From Paracoccus aminovorans (GTDB lineage: Bacteria; Pseudomonadota; Alphaproteobacteria; Rhodobacterales; Rhodobacteraceae): 64,000 nucleotides of DNA. Made by a program: the position numbers and the translations under genes. The notes under the pieces are model-generated. The model was not told the origin of the DNA. It did not search any database and saw only the letters and a list, made by a program, of their open reading frames with translations. The stretch is taken from the NCBI RefSeq assembly GCF_001546115.1, contig NZ_KQ955209.1, forward strand, positions 952,643 through 1,016,642, read 5' to 3'. Positions within the stretch are counted from its first letter, which is position 1. Every line of letters begins with the position of its first letter. Shown one piece after another: positions 37,165-46,972 of this stretch.

Positions 37165-37219
37165 GTCCTGTCTCCTTGCAAACACGGTCGCTGCCTAGCA
37201 AGCCGGACAGGCCCCGACT

Positions 37220-37233
37220 TTGCGCTGGGTCAA
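37220..37233. promoter_or_regulatory. FNR/NNR-type site upstream of pseudoazurin
   Basis: On the minus strand TTGAC-CCAG-CGCAA, an FNR-family dyad combining the half-sites seen upstream of norC and nosR. Centred about 62 bases before the pseudoazurin ATG. Confidence 0.65.
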
Positions 37234-37243
37234 ATTGCGCCGG

Positions 37244-37924
37244 TCAGTCGCGGGTTTCGGCGATGGCGGCCAGCCCGGCGGTATCGGCGATGATGACCTT
37301 GCGCCGGGCGCGCAGCAGGATGCCCTCGGCCTCCCACGCCGCCATGATGCGCGAGGCGGTGTGCAGCGTGTTGCCGCTCATGTCGGCGATGTCCTGGCGG
37401 GTGATGGGAAAGGGGATCTCGACCGGGTCCGGCCCGGGCCCGGCATGGCGGGCCAGGCGCAGGAGCAGATGCGCGATGCGCCGGCCGGCGTCCTCGGTCG
37501 TCATCTCGCGCAGGCGGGTATGGGCCTCGTCGAGCTTGCGCCCGACCGCCTGGATGGCCGAGACGGCCAGCGCCGGCGCCGCGGCGATCAGCGGCTCCCA
37601 GCGCGCGCGGGGCCAGGCCAGCAGGCGGCAGGGCAGGATGGCCTCGGCGCTGCCCGGGAAGATCGTGCGGCCGATGGCGGGACCGAAGCCGCAAAGCTCG
37701 CCCGGGTGGACGATGCGGACGATGAACTGCTGGCCGTCCTCGGTCAGCTGCGTGACCTTCAGCCGGCCCTCGATCAGCAGGAAGAAGCGCGCCGCCGGAT
37801 CGCCCTGCAGGAACAGGTTCTCGCCCTGGTCCAGCGTCACGCGGGTCATGCCCTGGGCCACGATGGCCAGCTGATCAGGCGTCAGGGTGGAAAAGATCGG
37901 CAGTTCGGCAAGATCGGGCGGCAT
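37244..37924 (-). CDS. Crp/Fnr-family regulator, NNR/NnrR-like
   Basis: 226 residues: effector barrel (GENLFLQGDPAARFFLLIEGRLKVTQ, GQQFIVRIVHPGELCGFGPAIGR) and a C-terminal winged helix (TRQDIADMSGNTLHTASRIMAAWEAEGIL). The barrel resembles the NO-responsive NNR group of Paracoccus more than FNR, and no N-terminal iron-sulfur cysteines are present. Located among nos, pseudoazurin and nar genes, it is a good candidate for the NO-responsive activator of the nor, nos and paz palindromes (inference). It starts 75 bases from the narR stop. Confidence 0.75.
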   Translation of the reverse strand: MPPDLAELPIFSTLTPDQLAIVAQGMTRVTLDQGENLFLQGDPAARFFLLIEGRLKVTQLTEDGQQFIVRIVHPGELCGFGPAIGRTIFPGSAEAILPCRLLAWPRARWEPLIAAAPALAVSAIQAVGRKLDEAHTRLREMTTEDAGRRIAHLLLRLARHAGPGPDPVEIPFPITRQDIADMSGNTLHTASRIMAAWEAEGILLRARRKVIIADTAGLAAIAETRD

Positions 37925-37999
37925 GCGGGTCTCGGCAGGGCAGGGCGTTGCCCAAGGGCTAGCACAACCGGCGCCGCATCACAGCCCGAATGGGCCGGA

Positions 38000-38716
38000 T
38001 CAGGTGTCCTCGCCCCATTTGTCGATCAGCTTGTCGATCAACGGGTCGTAGGCGGCGACGGCGGCCAGCCGATTCCAGTCGGTGATGATGACGCGGGCGC
38101 CGTCCAGCGCGATGCCATCGGACTTGAGCCCGCCGAGCGCGCGCGACAGGCTTTCGGGCGTCATGCCCAGATACGAGGCCAGGTCGCGCTTTTCCACCGG
38201 CAGCAGGAAGCTGTTGACCCGGCCCTGCCGATGCGCCTGCGCCAGCAGCCAAGCCGCCAGCCTTTCGCGCGCCGTGCGCAGCTTGAGGTTCTTGGATTGC
38301 CGGACCATGCTGCGATAGCTGCCCGCAAGCTCGAACATCACCGCCGCGGCAAGGTCGCCGTCGCGGCGGATCGCCGCGCGCAGGTCCACCGCCGGAATCA
38401 TCACGATGGTCGAACGCTCCAGCGTGCGCGCCGACATCAGATAGGGCATGTCGCGGATGCAGGCGGCCAGGATGAAGCTGGACACCGGCCGCAGCAGCGT
38501 CATCACCGCGTCGCGCCCGTTCCATTGCGCATGCAGCGCCACGCCGCCCTCGATCAGGATATGCAGGAAATCGGCGCGGTCGCCCTGGCCGAACAGGTCC
38601 AGCTTCGGCGGAAACACCTGGGAATAGCTGGCCGCCATCAGCCCTTGGAAGGTTTCGCTGGAAACCTCGCGGAACAGCGGCAATTCGCGGATGCCGGCCT
38701 TGTCCTCTTCGCGCAT
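38000..38716 (-). CDS. narR: NarR, Crp/Fnr-family nitrate/nitrite-responsive regulator
   Basis: 238 residues. Barrel at 25-135 and winged helix with EKRDLASYLGMTPESLSRALGGLKSDGI (about 177-204). It lacks FNR-type cysteines. Divergent from narK, the arrangement of narR and narKGHJI in P. pantotrophus, where NarR activates nar transcription with nitrate or nitrite. The call depends on that context. An imperfect FNR-like dyad lies just upstream of its start. Confidence 0.85.
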   Translation of the reverse strand: MREEDKAGIRELPLFREVSSETFQGLMAASYSQVFPPKLDLFGQGDRADFLHILIEGGVALHAQWNGRDAVMTLLRPVSSFILAACIRDMPYLMSARTLERSTIVMIPAVDLRAAIRRDGDLAAAVMFELAGSYRSMVRQSKNLKLRTARERLAAWLLAQAHRQGRVNSFLLPVEKRDLASYLGMTPESLSRALGGLKSDGIALDGARVIITDWNRLAAVAAYDPLIDKLIDKWGEDT

Positions 38717-38741
38717 GAATCGATCTTTGTCATTTGGATGC

Positions 38742-38755
38742 TTGATTTTTGATAA
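38742..38755. promoter_or_regulatory. weak FNR-like dyad upstream of narR
   Basis: TTGAT-TTTT-GATAA has one perfect FNR half-site and one poor one. Only about 32 bases from the narR ATG, so it could be a repressor-type or chance site. Confidence 0.3.
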
Positions 38756-38877
38756 CTGAACGCCATGGAAAGCACAAGCACAAGCGCGCCTTCATGCAAG
38801 TCATCAATCGACTTTGGCCGTGCTGGCGACGATCCAAACGCAATCCGCGTGCGATTCCGGGGGTGGTGGATCATTGA

Positions 38878-38891
38878 TTGATCTACATCAA
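38878..38891. promoter_or_regulatory. consensus FNR box upstream of narK
   Basis: TTGAT-CTAC-ATCAA is a perfect FNR consensus, centred about 83 bases before the narK ATG. It suits a class II activator site at about -41 if the transcript starts near 38926. Confidence 0.85.
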
Positions 38892-38967
38892 ACATGGTTT
38901 TTCCCCTGCGTGCTTCGCATCCTTCGACCCTTCGCGTGACAGGCGAAGCGGATGACAGGAGAAAGTC

Positions 38968-41682
38968 ATGCCGGAACACCATTCCCCGTCCCGCGCCGAC
39001 CAGCAGCGCGCGCTTTGGCTCAGCACATTGGCCTTTACCCTGTGCTTCGCCGTGTGGACGATCTTCTCGATCATCGGGATCACCATCAAGGCCGAGCTGG
39101 ACCTTTCCGAATTCCAATACGGGCTGCTGATCGCCACGCCGGTGCTGACCGGCTCGCTGACCCGGCTGATCCTGGGCGTCTGGACCGAGCGTTTCGGCGG
39201 CCGCCTGGTGTTCGCGCTGCAAATGATCCTGACCGGCGTCGCGACCTATCTGCTGACGCTGGCCGACAGCTATGCCACCTTCCTCTTGGCCGCGCTTGGC
39301 GTCGGCCTGGCGGGCGGGTCCTTCATCATCGGCGTGGCCTATGTGTCGAAATGGTTCCCGGCCGAGAAGCAGGGCCTGGCGCTCGGCACCTTCGGCATGG
39401 GCAATGTCGGCGCGGCCGTGACCAAGTTCCTGGCGCCCTTCGTGCTGGTCGCCATGGGCTGGCAGGGCGTGGCCGAGATCTGGGCCGCCGCCATCGCGCT
39501 GATGGGCGTGGCCTTCTGGCTGCTGGCCAAGGACGACCCGGATTTCGCCGAGCGCAAGGCACGCGGCGTCAAGGCGCCGACGCTGGCCGAGCAATTCGCG
39601 CCGCTGAAGAACCTGCAGGTCTGGCGCTTCTCGCTGTATTACTTCTTCGTCTTCGGCGGCTTCGTCGCGCTGGCGCTGTGGCTGCCGCATTACCTGACCG
39701 ACGTCTATGGCGTCGAGGTGCGCACGGCCGGCATGGCGGCGGCGGCCTTCAGCCTGTCGGCGAGCGTGTTCCGCGCCTATGGCGGCGCGCTGTCGGACCG
39801 CTTCGGCGCGCGGACGGTGATGTACTGGACCTTCGGCTTTGCCGCCGTCTTCCTGTTCATGCTGTCCTATCCGCCGACCGATTACGTCATCCACGGCAAG
39901 AACGGCATGATCTCGTTCTCGACCCGGATGGACCTGTGGCCCTTCGTCGCCACGCTGTTTGCGCTGGGCTTCTTCATGAGCCTGGGCAAGGCCGCGGTCT
40001 TCAAGCACATCCCGGTCTATTACCCGAACCACGTCGGCGCCGTCGGCGGTCTGGTGGGCATGATCGGCGGCCTGGGCGGCTTCATCCTGCCCATCGTCTT
40101 CGGCGCGCTCCTGGACCTGACCGGCGTCTATACCTCGTGCTTCGTCCTGCTGCTGGTCGTGGTCGTTGTGTCGATGGCCTGGATGCATTTCTCGATCCGC
40201 GCCATGGAGCGGCAGGCCCAGGGCAAGGCGCTGGACCAGCTGCCGGCCTTTGCCGAACTGGCCGAGATCCACGTCCCCGGCAAGACCGAGATGCCCAAGA
40301 CGATCCAGGACTGGCGCCCCGAGGACGCGCAATTCTGGGCCGACAAGGGCCGCCGCATCGCGCGCCGCAACCTGTGGCTGTCGATCCCGGCGCTGACGCT
40401 GGCCTTCGCGGTCTGGATGGTCTGGTCGGTCGTGATCGCGCGGCTGCCCGCCATCGGCTTCAGCTTCAGCCAGGACCAGCTGTTCTGGCTGGCGGCGCTG
40501 CCGGCGCTGTCGGGGGCGACGCTGCGCATCTTCTACAGCTTCATGGTGCCGATCTTCGGCGGGCGGCTGTGGACGACGATTTCCACCGCCTCGCTGCTGA
40601 TCCCGGCCATGGGCATCGGCTATGCCGTGCAGAACCCGGAAACGCCCTATCTGATCTTCGTCGTGCTGGCGCTGCTGTGCGGGCTGGGAGGCGGCAACTT
40701 CTCGTCCTCGATGGCCAATATCGGCTTCTTCTTCCCGCGCTCGGAAAAGGGCAATGCCATGGCGCTGAACGCGGGCCTGGGCAACCTGGGCGTGTCGATC
40801 ATGCAGTTCCTGGTGCCCGTCGTCATCACCATGGGCGTCTTCGGCGCGCTCGGCGGCCAGCCGCAGCAGCTGTCGGACGGCGGCCAGGTCTGGATGCAGA
40901 ACGCGGGCTTCGTCTGGGTGCCCTTCATCCTGGCCTCGACCATCGCGGCCTGGCTGGGGATGAACGACATCGCCGATGCGAAATCGAGCTTCCGCGAACA
41001 GGCGGTGATCTTCAGCCGCCGGCACAACTGGATCATGTGCCTGCTCTACGTCGGCACCTTCGGCAGCTTCATCGGCTATTCCGCCGCCTTCCCGATGCTG
41101 ACGAAACTGGCCTTCCCGGGCGTCAACGCGCTGCAATACGCCTTCCTCGGGCCGCTGATCGGCGCGCTCAGCCGGGCGGGCAGCGGCTGGATGGCCGACC
41201 GGGTCGGCGGCGGGCGCGTCACCTTCGGCGTGTTCCTGGGCATGATCGCCTCGGTCGTGGTTATCATCCAGGGGCTGAACGGCGGCAGCTTTGCGCTGTT
41301 CTTCGCGGGCTTCATGGCGCTGTTCTTCTTCTCGGGCGTGGGCAACTCGTCCACCTTCCAGATGATCCCCGTGATCATGCGCAAGGAGATCGCGCGGCTC
41401 TACCCGAACGCCACCGCCGAAGAGCGCCGTCGCCAGGCCGAGCGTGAATCCGCGGCCATCGTCGCCTTCACCGCGGCCATCGGCGGCTACGGCGGCTTCT
41501 TCATCCCGAAGGCCTTCGGCAGCTCCATCCAGCTGACCGGCGGCGCCGGCGCGGCGCTCTGGGGCTTCCTGGTCTTCTACGTGCTCTGCATCGCCGTCAC
41601 CTGGAGCGTCTACACCCGGCGTGGCGGATTGCTGCACGACATCGAACACGGGCGCGCGGCCATCGCCGCCCCCGCCGAATAA
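38968..41682 (+). CDS. narK: fused nitrate/nitrite transporter (NarK1-NarK2)
   Basis: 904 residues, two complete twelve-helix MFS modules in one chain joined near residue 440-460. Module 1 carries the nitrate signature GTFGMGNVGAAVTKF and module 2 carries ALNAGLGNLGVSIMQF. Family knowledge: in Paracoccus NarK, one half acts as a nitrate/proton symporter and the other as a nitrate/nitrite antiporter. GGAGA precedes the ATG. 23 bases before narG, so part of the narKGHJI operon. Confidence 0.96.
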   Translation: MPEHHSPSRADQQRALWLSTLAFTLCFAVWTIFSIIGITIKAELDLSEFQYGLLIATPVLTGSLTRLILGVWTERFGGRLVFALQMILTGVATYLLTLADSYATFLLAALGVGLAGGSFIIGVAYVSKWFPAEKQGLALGTFGMGNVGAAVTKFLAPFVLVAMGWQGVAEIWAAAIALMGVAFWLLAKDDPDFAERKARGVKAPTLAEQFAPLKNLQVWRFSLYYFFVFGGFVALALWLPHYLTDVYGVEVRTAGMAAAAFSLSASVFRAYGGALSDRFGARTVMYWTFGFAAVFLFMLSYPPTDYVIHGKNGMISFSTRMDLWPFVATLFALGFFMSLGKAAVFKHIPVYYPNHVGAVGGLVGMIGGLGGFILPIVFGALLDLTGVYTSCFVLLLVVVVVSMAWMHFSIRAMERQAQGKALDQLPAFAELAEIHVPGKTEMPKTIQDWRPEDAQFWADKGRRIARRNLWLSIPALTLAFAVWMVWSVVIARLPAIGFSFSQDQLFWLAALPALSGATLRIFYSFMVPIFGGRLWTTISTASLLIPAMGIGYAVQNPETPYLIFVVLALLCGLGGGNFSSSMANIGFFFPRSEKGNAMALNAGLGNLGVSIMQFLVPVVITMGVFGALGGQPQQLSDGGQVWMQNAGFVWVPFILASTIAAWLGMNDIADAKSSFREQAVIFSRRHNWIMCLLYVGTFGSFIGYSAAFPMLTKLAFPGVNALQYAFLGPLIGALSRAGSGWMADRVGGGRVTFGVFLGMIASVVVIIQGLNGGSFALFFAGFMALFFFSGVGNSSTFQMIPVIMRKEIARLYPNATAEERRRQAERESAAIVAFTAAIGGYGGFFIPKAFGSSIQLTGGAGAALWGFLVFYVLCIAVTWSVYTRRGGLLHDIEHGRAAIAAPAE

Positions 41683-41705
41683 CCTGAAAAGAAACGGAGA
41701 GAGCC

Positions 41706-44700
41706 ATGAGCCATCTTCTGGATCGCCTGAACTTCCTGGCGCCGCTGCGCAAGGACACGTTCGCGGACGGGCACGGTCAGACCACCATCGAAAGCCGCGA
41801 CTGGGAGGACACCTATCGCGCCCGCTGGCGCCACGACAAGATCGTGCGCTCGACCCATGGGGTGAACTGCACGGGCTCCTGCTCATGGAAGATCTACGTC
41901 AAGTCGGGGATCGTGACCTGGGAAACCCAGCAGACCGACTATCCCCGGACCCGGCCCGGCCTGCCCAACCACGAACCGCGCGGCTGCGCGCGCGGCGCGA
42001 GCTACAGCTGGTATCTGTATTCCGCGAACCGGGTGAAGACGCCGCTGATCCGCGGCAGGCTGATGCGGCTCTGGCGCGAAAAGCGCCGGACCATGTCGCC
42101 GATCGAGGCCTGGACAGCCATCCAGACCGACCCGGCCGCGCGCGAAAGCTATACCCGCATCCGCGGCAAGGGCGGTTTCGTGCGCGCCACCTGGGACGAG
42201 GCGCTGGAGATCGCCGCCGCCGCGAACCTCTATACCGCCAAGACCTACGGCCCCGACCGGGTCTTCGGCTTCTCGCCGATCCCGGCCATGTCGATGATCT
42301 CCTATGCCGCCGGCACGCGCTACCTGTCGCTTCTGGGCGGCACCTGCATGTCCTTCTATGACTGGTATTGCGACCTGCCGCCGGCCAGCCCGCAGACCTG
42401 GGGCGAGCAGACCGACGTGCCGGAATCGGCCGATTGGTATAATGCCGGCTACCTGATCCTCTGGGGCTCGAACGTGCCGCAGACCCGGACGCCCGACGCG
42501 CATTTCTATACCGAGGCGCGCTATCGCGGCACCAAGTCGGCGGTGATCTGCCCCGACTATTCCGAGGCGGCCAAGTTCGGCGACATCTGGCTGAACGCCA
42601 AGCAGGGCACCGACGCCGCCATCGGCATGGCCTTCGGCCATGTCATCCTGCGCGAATTCCACCTGGATCGGCAGGCCGAATATTTCGAGGATTACTGCCG
42701 GCGCTATTCCGACATGCCGATGCTGGTGCGCCTGGACGAACAGGACGGCCGGCTGGTGCCGGGCCGGCAGCTGCGCGCCTCGGACCTGGACGGTGGGCTG
42801 GGACAGCAGAACAACCCGGAATGGAAGACCGTCGCCATCGACGAGAACACCGGCGACCTGGTGGTCCCGAACGGCTCTATCGGCTTCCGCTGGGGCGAGC
42901 AGGGCCGCTGGAACCTGGAGCAGAAGGCCGGCGACGCCGAGGTCCGGCTGAAGATGAGCCTGATCCTGGAAGAGGATCGCGACGACGTGGCCGCGGTCGA
43001 CTTCCCCTGGTTCGGCGGCGCGGCGACCAACGGATTCGCCGTCGACGACCGCGGCGAGGTGCTGACCCGCAACGTGCCGGTCAAGCGCATGGTGCTGGCC
43101 GACGGCAGCGAGGCGCTGGTCGCCACGGTGTTCGACTTGTTTTGCGCCAACTACAGCCTCGACCGCGGCCTGGGCGGCGAGAACGTCGCGACCAGCTATG
43201 ACGAGGACGTGGTCTTCACCCCGGCCTGGGCGGAACGCATCACCGGCGTGCGCCGCGACAAGATCATCCAGGTGGCGCGGGAATTCGCCAGCAATGCCGA
43301 AAAGACCAATGGCAAGTCCATGGTCATCATCGGCGCGGCGATGAACCACTGGTTCCACATGGACATGAACTATCGCGCCGTCATCAACATGCTGGTGATG
43401 TGCGGCTGCGTCGGCCAGTCCGGTGGCGGCTGGGCGCATTACGTGGGCCAGGAAAAGCTGCGCCCGCAGACCGGCTGGACGGCGCTGGCCTTTGCGCTGG
43501 ACTGGGCGCGCCCGCCGCGCCACATGAACGCGACCAGCGCCTTCTATGCCCATACCGACCAGTGGCGCTATGAGACGGTGACGGCGCGCGAACTGCTGTC
43601 GCCCACCGCGCCGAAGGGCGACTGGGACCGGCTCAGCCTGATCGACTACAACATTCGCGCCGAGCGCATGGGCTGGCTGCCCTCCGCCCCGCAACTGCGC
43701 CAGAACCCGCTGGAGGTGGGCCGCGCCGCCAAGGCCGAAGGCATCGAGGTCAAGGATTATGTCGCCCGCGGCCTGAAATCCGGTGCGCTGGAGATGTCCT
43801 GCGAGGACCCCGATGCGCCGCAGAACTGGCCGCGCAACCTGTTCGTCTGGCGCTCGAACCTGCTGGGGTCTTCGGGCAAGGGGCATGAGTATTTCCTCAA
43901 GCACCTTCTGGGCACCGACCACGGCGTGCAGGGCAAGGACCTGGGCGAGGAGGGCGGCGTGAAGCCGGTCGAGGCCGTCTGGCACGACGATGCGCCGCAG
44001 GGCAAGCTGGACCTGCTGATGACCATCGACTTCCGCATGTCCACCACCGCCGTCTATGCCGACATCGTCCTGCCGACCGCGAGCTGGTACGAAAAGGACG
44101 ACATGAACACCTCGGACATGCATCCGTTCATCCACCCGCTGCAGGCGGCGGTGGACCCGGCGTATGAATCGAAATCCGACTGGGAGATATTCAAGGCGAT
44201 CGCGAAGAAATTCTCGGACCTGGCGCCGGGCGTGCTGGGGGTGGAAACCGACGTGGTGCAATTGCCCTTGCAGCATGACAGCGCGGGCGAGTTGGCCCAG
44301 CCCTTCGTCGCCGACTGGAAACAGGGGCAATGCGAGCTGATCCCCGGCCAGACCGCGCCGGCCTATATCGAGGTCACGCGCGATTACCCGAACCTCTACA
44401 AGCGGTTCACCGCGCTTGGGCCGCTGATGGAAAAGATCGGCAATGGTGGCAAGGGCATCGCCTGGGACACCAAGACCGAGGTGCATCACCTGAAGGCGTT
44501 GAACGGCACCGTGACGGAAGAGGGCGCGACCCAGGGCATGGCCCGTATCGACACCGCCATCGACGCCGCCGAGGTGGTGCTGATGCTGGCCCCCGAGACC
44601 AATGGCGAGGTTGCCGTCAAGGCCTGGGAGGCGCTGTCCAAGGCCACCGGCATCAGCCACAAGCACCTGGCCGAGGTCAAGGAGGACGAGAAGATCCGCT

Positions 44701-45455
44701 TCCGCGACATCGCGGCGCAACCGAGGAAGATCATCTCCAGTCCCACTTGGTCGGGCATCGAAAGCGAGGAGGTCTGCTACAACGCCGGCTGGACCAACGT
44801 GCATGAACTGATCCCGTGGCGCACCGTCACCGGCCGCCAGCAACTGTATCAGGACCACGAATGGATGCGCGCCTTTGGCGAGGCCTTCGTGACCTGGCGC
44901 CCGCCGGTCGACCTGAAGACCGTGGGCCATGCCGCGACCCGCTCGCTGGGTTCGGCCGAAAAGCATGTCGTGCTGAACTTCCTGACGCCGCACCAGAAAT
45001 GGGGCATCCACTCGACCTATACCGACAACCTGCTGATGCTGACGCTGAACCGCGGCGGCCCGGTGGTGTGGATTTCCGAACTGGACGCGAAAAAGGCGGG
45101 CGTGGTCGATAACGACTGGGTCGAGGTCTTCAATGCCAACGGCGCCATCACCGCCCGCGCGGTGGTCAGCCAGCGCATCAAGGAAGGCAGCATGTTCATG
45201 TATCACGCCCAGGAAAAGATCGTGAACACGCCCGGCTCGAAAGTCACCGGCAAGCGCGGCGGCATCCACAACTCGGTCACCCGCATCGTGCCGAAGCCCA
45301 CCCACATGATCGGCGGCTATGCGCAGCTGGCCTACGGCTTCAACTACTATGGCACCGTGGGGGCCAACCGGGACGAATTCGTCATCGTCCGCAAACTCGA
45401 TCAGGTCGACTGGCTCGACCAACCCGCAACCCAAAACGTGGAGGCAGCGGAATGA
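41706..45455 (+). CDS. narG: respiratory nitrate reductase alpha subunit
   Basis: 1249 residues, membrane-associated cytoplasmic molybdo-bis(MGD) enzyme reducing nitrate to nitrite. The FS0 cluster ligands are H51, C55, C59 and C94 (HGVNCTGSC, PRGCARG). The molybdenum-ligand aspartate is in SFYDWYCDLPPASPQTWGEQ (near 220). Full length for NarG. Stop overlaps the narH start by four bases. Confidence 0.98.
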   Translation: MSHLLDRLNFLAPLRKDTFADGHGQTTIESRDWEDTYRARWRHDKIVRSTHGVNCTGSCSWKIYVKSGIVTWETQQTDYPRTRPGLPNHEPRGCARGASYSWYLYSANRVKTPLIRGRLMRLWREKRRTMSPIEAWTAIQTDPAARESYTRIRGKGGFVRATWDEALEIAAAANLYTAKTYGPDRVFGFSPIPAMSMISYAAGTRYLSLLGGTCMSFYDWYCDLPPASPQTWGEQTDVPESADWYNAGYLILWGSNVPQTRTPDAHFYTEARYRGTKSAVICPDYSEAAKFGDIWLNAKQGTDAAIGMAFGHVILREFHLDRQAEYFEDYCRRYSDMPMLVRLDEQDGRLVPGRQLRASDLDGGLGQQNNPEWKTVAIDENTGDLVVPNGSIGFRWGEQGRWNLEQKAGDAEVRLKMSLILEEDRDDVAAVDFPWFGGAATNGFAVDDRGEVLTRNVPVKRMVLADGSEALVATVFDLFCANYSLDRGLGGENVATSYDEDVVFTPAWAERITGVRRDKIIQVAREFASNAEKTNGKSMVIIGAAMNHWFHMDMNYRAVINMLVMCGCVGQSGGGWAHYVGQEKLRPQTGWTALAFALDWARPPRHMNATSAFYAHTDQWRYETVTARELLSPTAPKGDWDRLSLIDYNIRAERMGWLPSAPQLRQNPLEVGRAAKAEGIEVKDYVARGLKSGALEMSCEDPDAPQNWPRNLFVWRSNLLGSSGKGHEYFLKHLLGTDHGVQGKDLGEEGGVKPVEAVWHDDAPQGKLDLLMTIDFRMSTTAVYADIVLPTASWYEKDDMNTSDMHPFIHPLQAAVDPAYESKSDWEIFKAIAKKFSDLAPGVLGVETDVVQLPLQHDSAGELAQPFVADWKQGQCELIPGQTAPAYIEVTRDYPNLYKRFTALGPLMEKIGNGGKGIAWDTKTEVHHLKALNGTVTEEGATQGMARIDTAIDAAEVVLMLAPETNGEVAVKAWEALSKATGISHKHLAEVKEDEKIRFRDIAAQPRKIISSPTWSGIESEEVCYNAGWTNVHELIPWRTVTGRQQLYQDHEWMRAFGEAFVTWRPPVDLKTVGHAATRSLGSAEKHVVLNFLTPHQKWGIHSTYTDNLLMLTLNRGGPVVWISELDAKKAGVVDNDWVEVFNANGAITARAVVSQRIKEGSMFMYHAQEKIVNTPGSKVTGKRGGIHNSVTRIVPKPTHMIGGYAQLAYGFNYYGTVGANRDEFVIVRKLDQVDWLDQPATQNVEAAE

Positions 45456-46972
45456 AAGTTCGTGCGCAAATCGGCATGGTGCTGAACCTGGACAAGTGTA
45501 TCGGTTGCCATACCTGCTCGGTCACCTGCAAGAACGTCTGGACCTCGCGCGAGGGGGTCGAATACGCTTGGTTCAACAACGTCGAGACCAAGCCCGGCAT
45601 CGGCTATCCCAAGGATTGGGAGAACCAGAAGCGCTGGAACGGCGGCTGGACCCGGACCCGGGCCGGCCACCTGCAACCCAAGCAGGGCGGCAAGTGGCGC
45701 ATCCTGGCCAATATCTTCGCCAACCCCGACCTGCCCGAGATCGACGATTTCTACGAGCCCTTCGATTTCGACTACGACCACCTGAAATCGGCGCCGGAAA
45801 TGCAGGCGTTCCCGACCGCCCGGCCGCGTTCCAAGATCACCGGCGAGCGGATGGAAAAGATCGAATGGGGCCCGAACTGGGAAGAGATCCTGGGCGGCGA
45901 GTTCGAGAAACGCAGCAAGGACTACAATTTCGAGGGCGTGCAGAAGGACATCTACGGAGAGTATGAGAATACCTTCATGATGTATCTGCCGCGGCTCTGC
46001 GAGCATTGCCTGAACCCGGCCTGCGTCGCCTCCTGCCCCTCGGGCGCGATCTACAAGCGCGAGGACGACGGCGTCGTCCTGATCGACCAGGAGAAATGCC
46101 GGGGCTGGCGCATGTGCGTGTCCGGCTGCCCCTACAAGAAGATCTATTACAACTGGTCCTCGGGCAAATCGGAAAAATGCATCCTGTGCTATCCGCGCCT
46201 GGAAAGCGGCCAGCCCACGGTCTGTTCGGAAACCTGCGTCGGGCGCATCCGCTATCTGGGCGTGATGCTCTATGACGCCGACAAGATCGCCGAGGCCGCC
46301 GCGACCGAGTCGGAAATGGACCTCTATGACGCGCAGCTGGGCGTGTTCCTGGACCCGAACGACCCCGAGGTGATCGCCGCGGCGCGCGCCGAGGGCGTCC
46401 CCGAGGACTGGATCAAGGGCGCGCAGAACTCGCCCATCTGGAAGATGGCGATGGAGTGGAAGATCGCCTTCCCGCTGCATCCCGAATACCGGACGCTGCC
46501 GATGGTCTGGTATGTGCCGCCGCTGTCGCCGATCCAGAACGCCGCCGAGGCCGGCAAGATCGCCGCGCAGGACGACATGCCCGACGTGCGGTCGCTGCGT
46601 ATCCCGCTGCGTTACCTGGCGAACATGCTGACCGCCGGCGACGAGGCCCCGGTCGCCTCGGCCTTGGAGCGGATGCTGGCGATGCGCAGCTACATGCGCT
46701 CGAAGACCGTGGACGGCGTGGTGAACCTGGGCGTCGCCAAGCGCGTCGGCCTGACCCCGCACCAGATCGACGAGATGTACAACCTTCTCGCCATCGCCAA
46801 TTACGAGGACCGCTTCGTCATCCCGACCACGCATCGCGAGCTGGTCGAGGATGCCTATGACCTGAAGGGCGGCTGCAGCTTCACCGACGGCAACGGCTGC
46901 TCGTCGGGCCACAGCGGCGCCAAGCTGTTCTCGGGCAAGAAGTTCCGCAGCCCGCAGGAGTTCATCGCATGA
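45452..46972 (+). CDS. narH: respiratory nitrate reductase beta subunit
   Basis: 506 residues, four iron-sulfur clusters. The motifs are CIGCHTCSVTC, CEHCLNPACVASCP, CRGWRMCVSGCP (tryptophan in place of one cysteine, giving the 3Fe-4S centre) and CILCYPRLESGQPTVCSETC. Passes electrons from NarI haems to NarG. Overlaps narG and narJ by four bases each. Confidence 0.98.
   Translation: MKVRAQIGMVLNLDKCIGCHTCSVTCKNVWTSREGVEYAWFNNVETKPGIGYPKDWENQKRWNGGWTRTRAGHLQPKQGGKWRILANIFANPDLPEIDDFYEPFDFDYDHLKSAPEMQAFPTARPRSKITGERMEKIEWGPNWEEILGGEFEKRSKDYNFEGVQKDIYGEYENTFMMYLPRLCEHCLNPACVASCPSGAIYKREDDGVVLIDQEKCRGWRMCVSGCPYKKIYYNWSSGKSEKCILCYPRLESGQPTVCSETCVGRIRYLGVMLYDADKIAEAAATESEMDLYDAQLGVFLDPNDPEVIAAARAEGVPEDWIKGAQNSPIWKMAMEWKIAFPLHPEYRTLPMVWYVPPLSPIQNAAEAGKIAAQDDMPDVRSLRIPLRYLANMLTAGDEAPVASALERMLAMRSYMRSKTVDGVVNLGVAKRVGLTPHQIDEMYNLLAIANYEDRFVIPTTHRELVEDAYDLKGGCSFTDGNGCSSGHSGAKLFSGKKFRSPQEFIA

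Noticed and set aside
38638..41886. Minus-strand open frame of 1082 codons opposite narK
   Set aside because: Low-complexity Arg/Gln/His/Asp composition typical of antisense to a GC-rich membrane-protein gene; it also runs through the narR promoter.
41883..45434. Very long minus-strand open frame (1183 codons) opposite narG
   Set aside because: It mirrors the codon pattern of narG, and its sequence is His/Gly/Val-rich without any domain. High GC at third positions leaves stop-free antisense frames; no binding site or family match.
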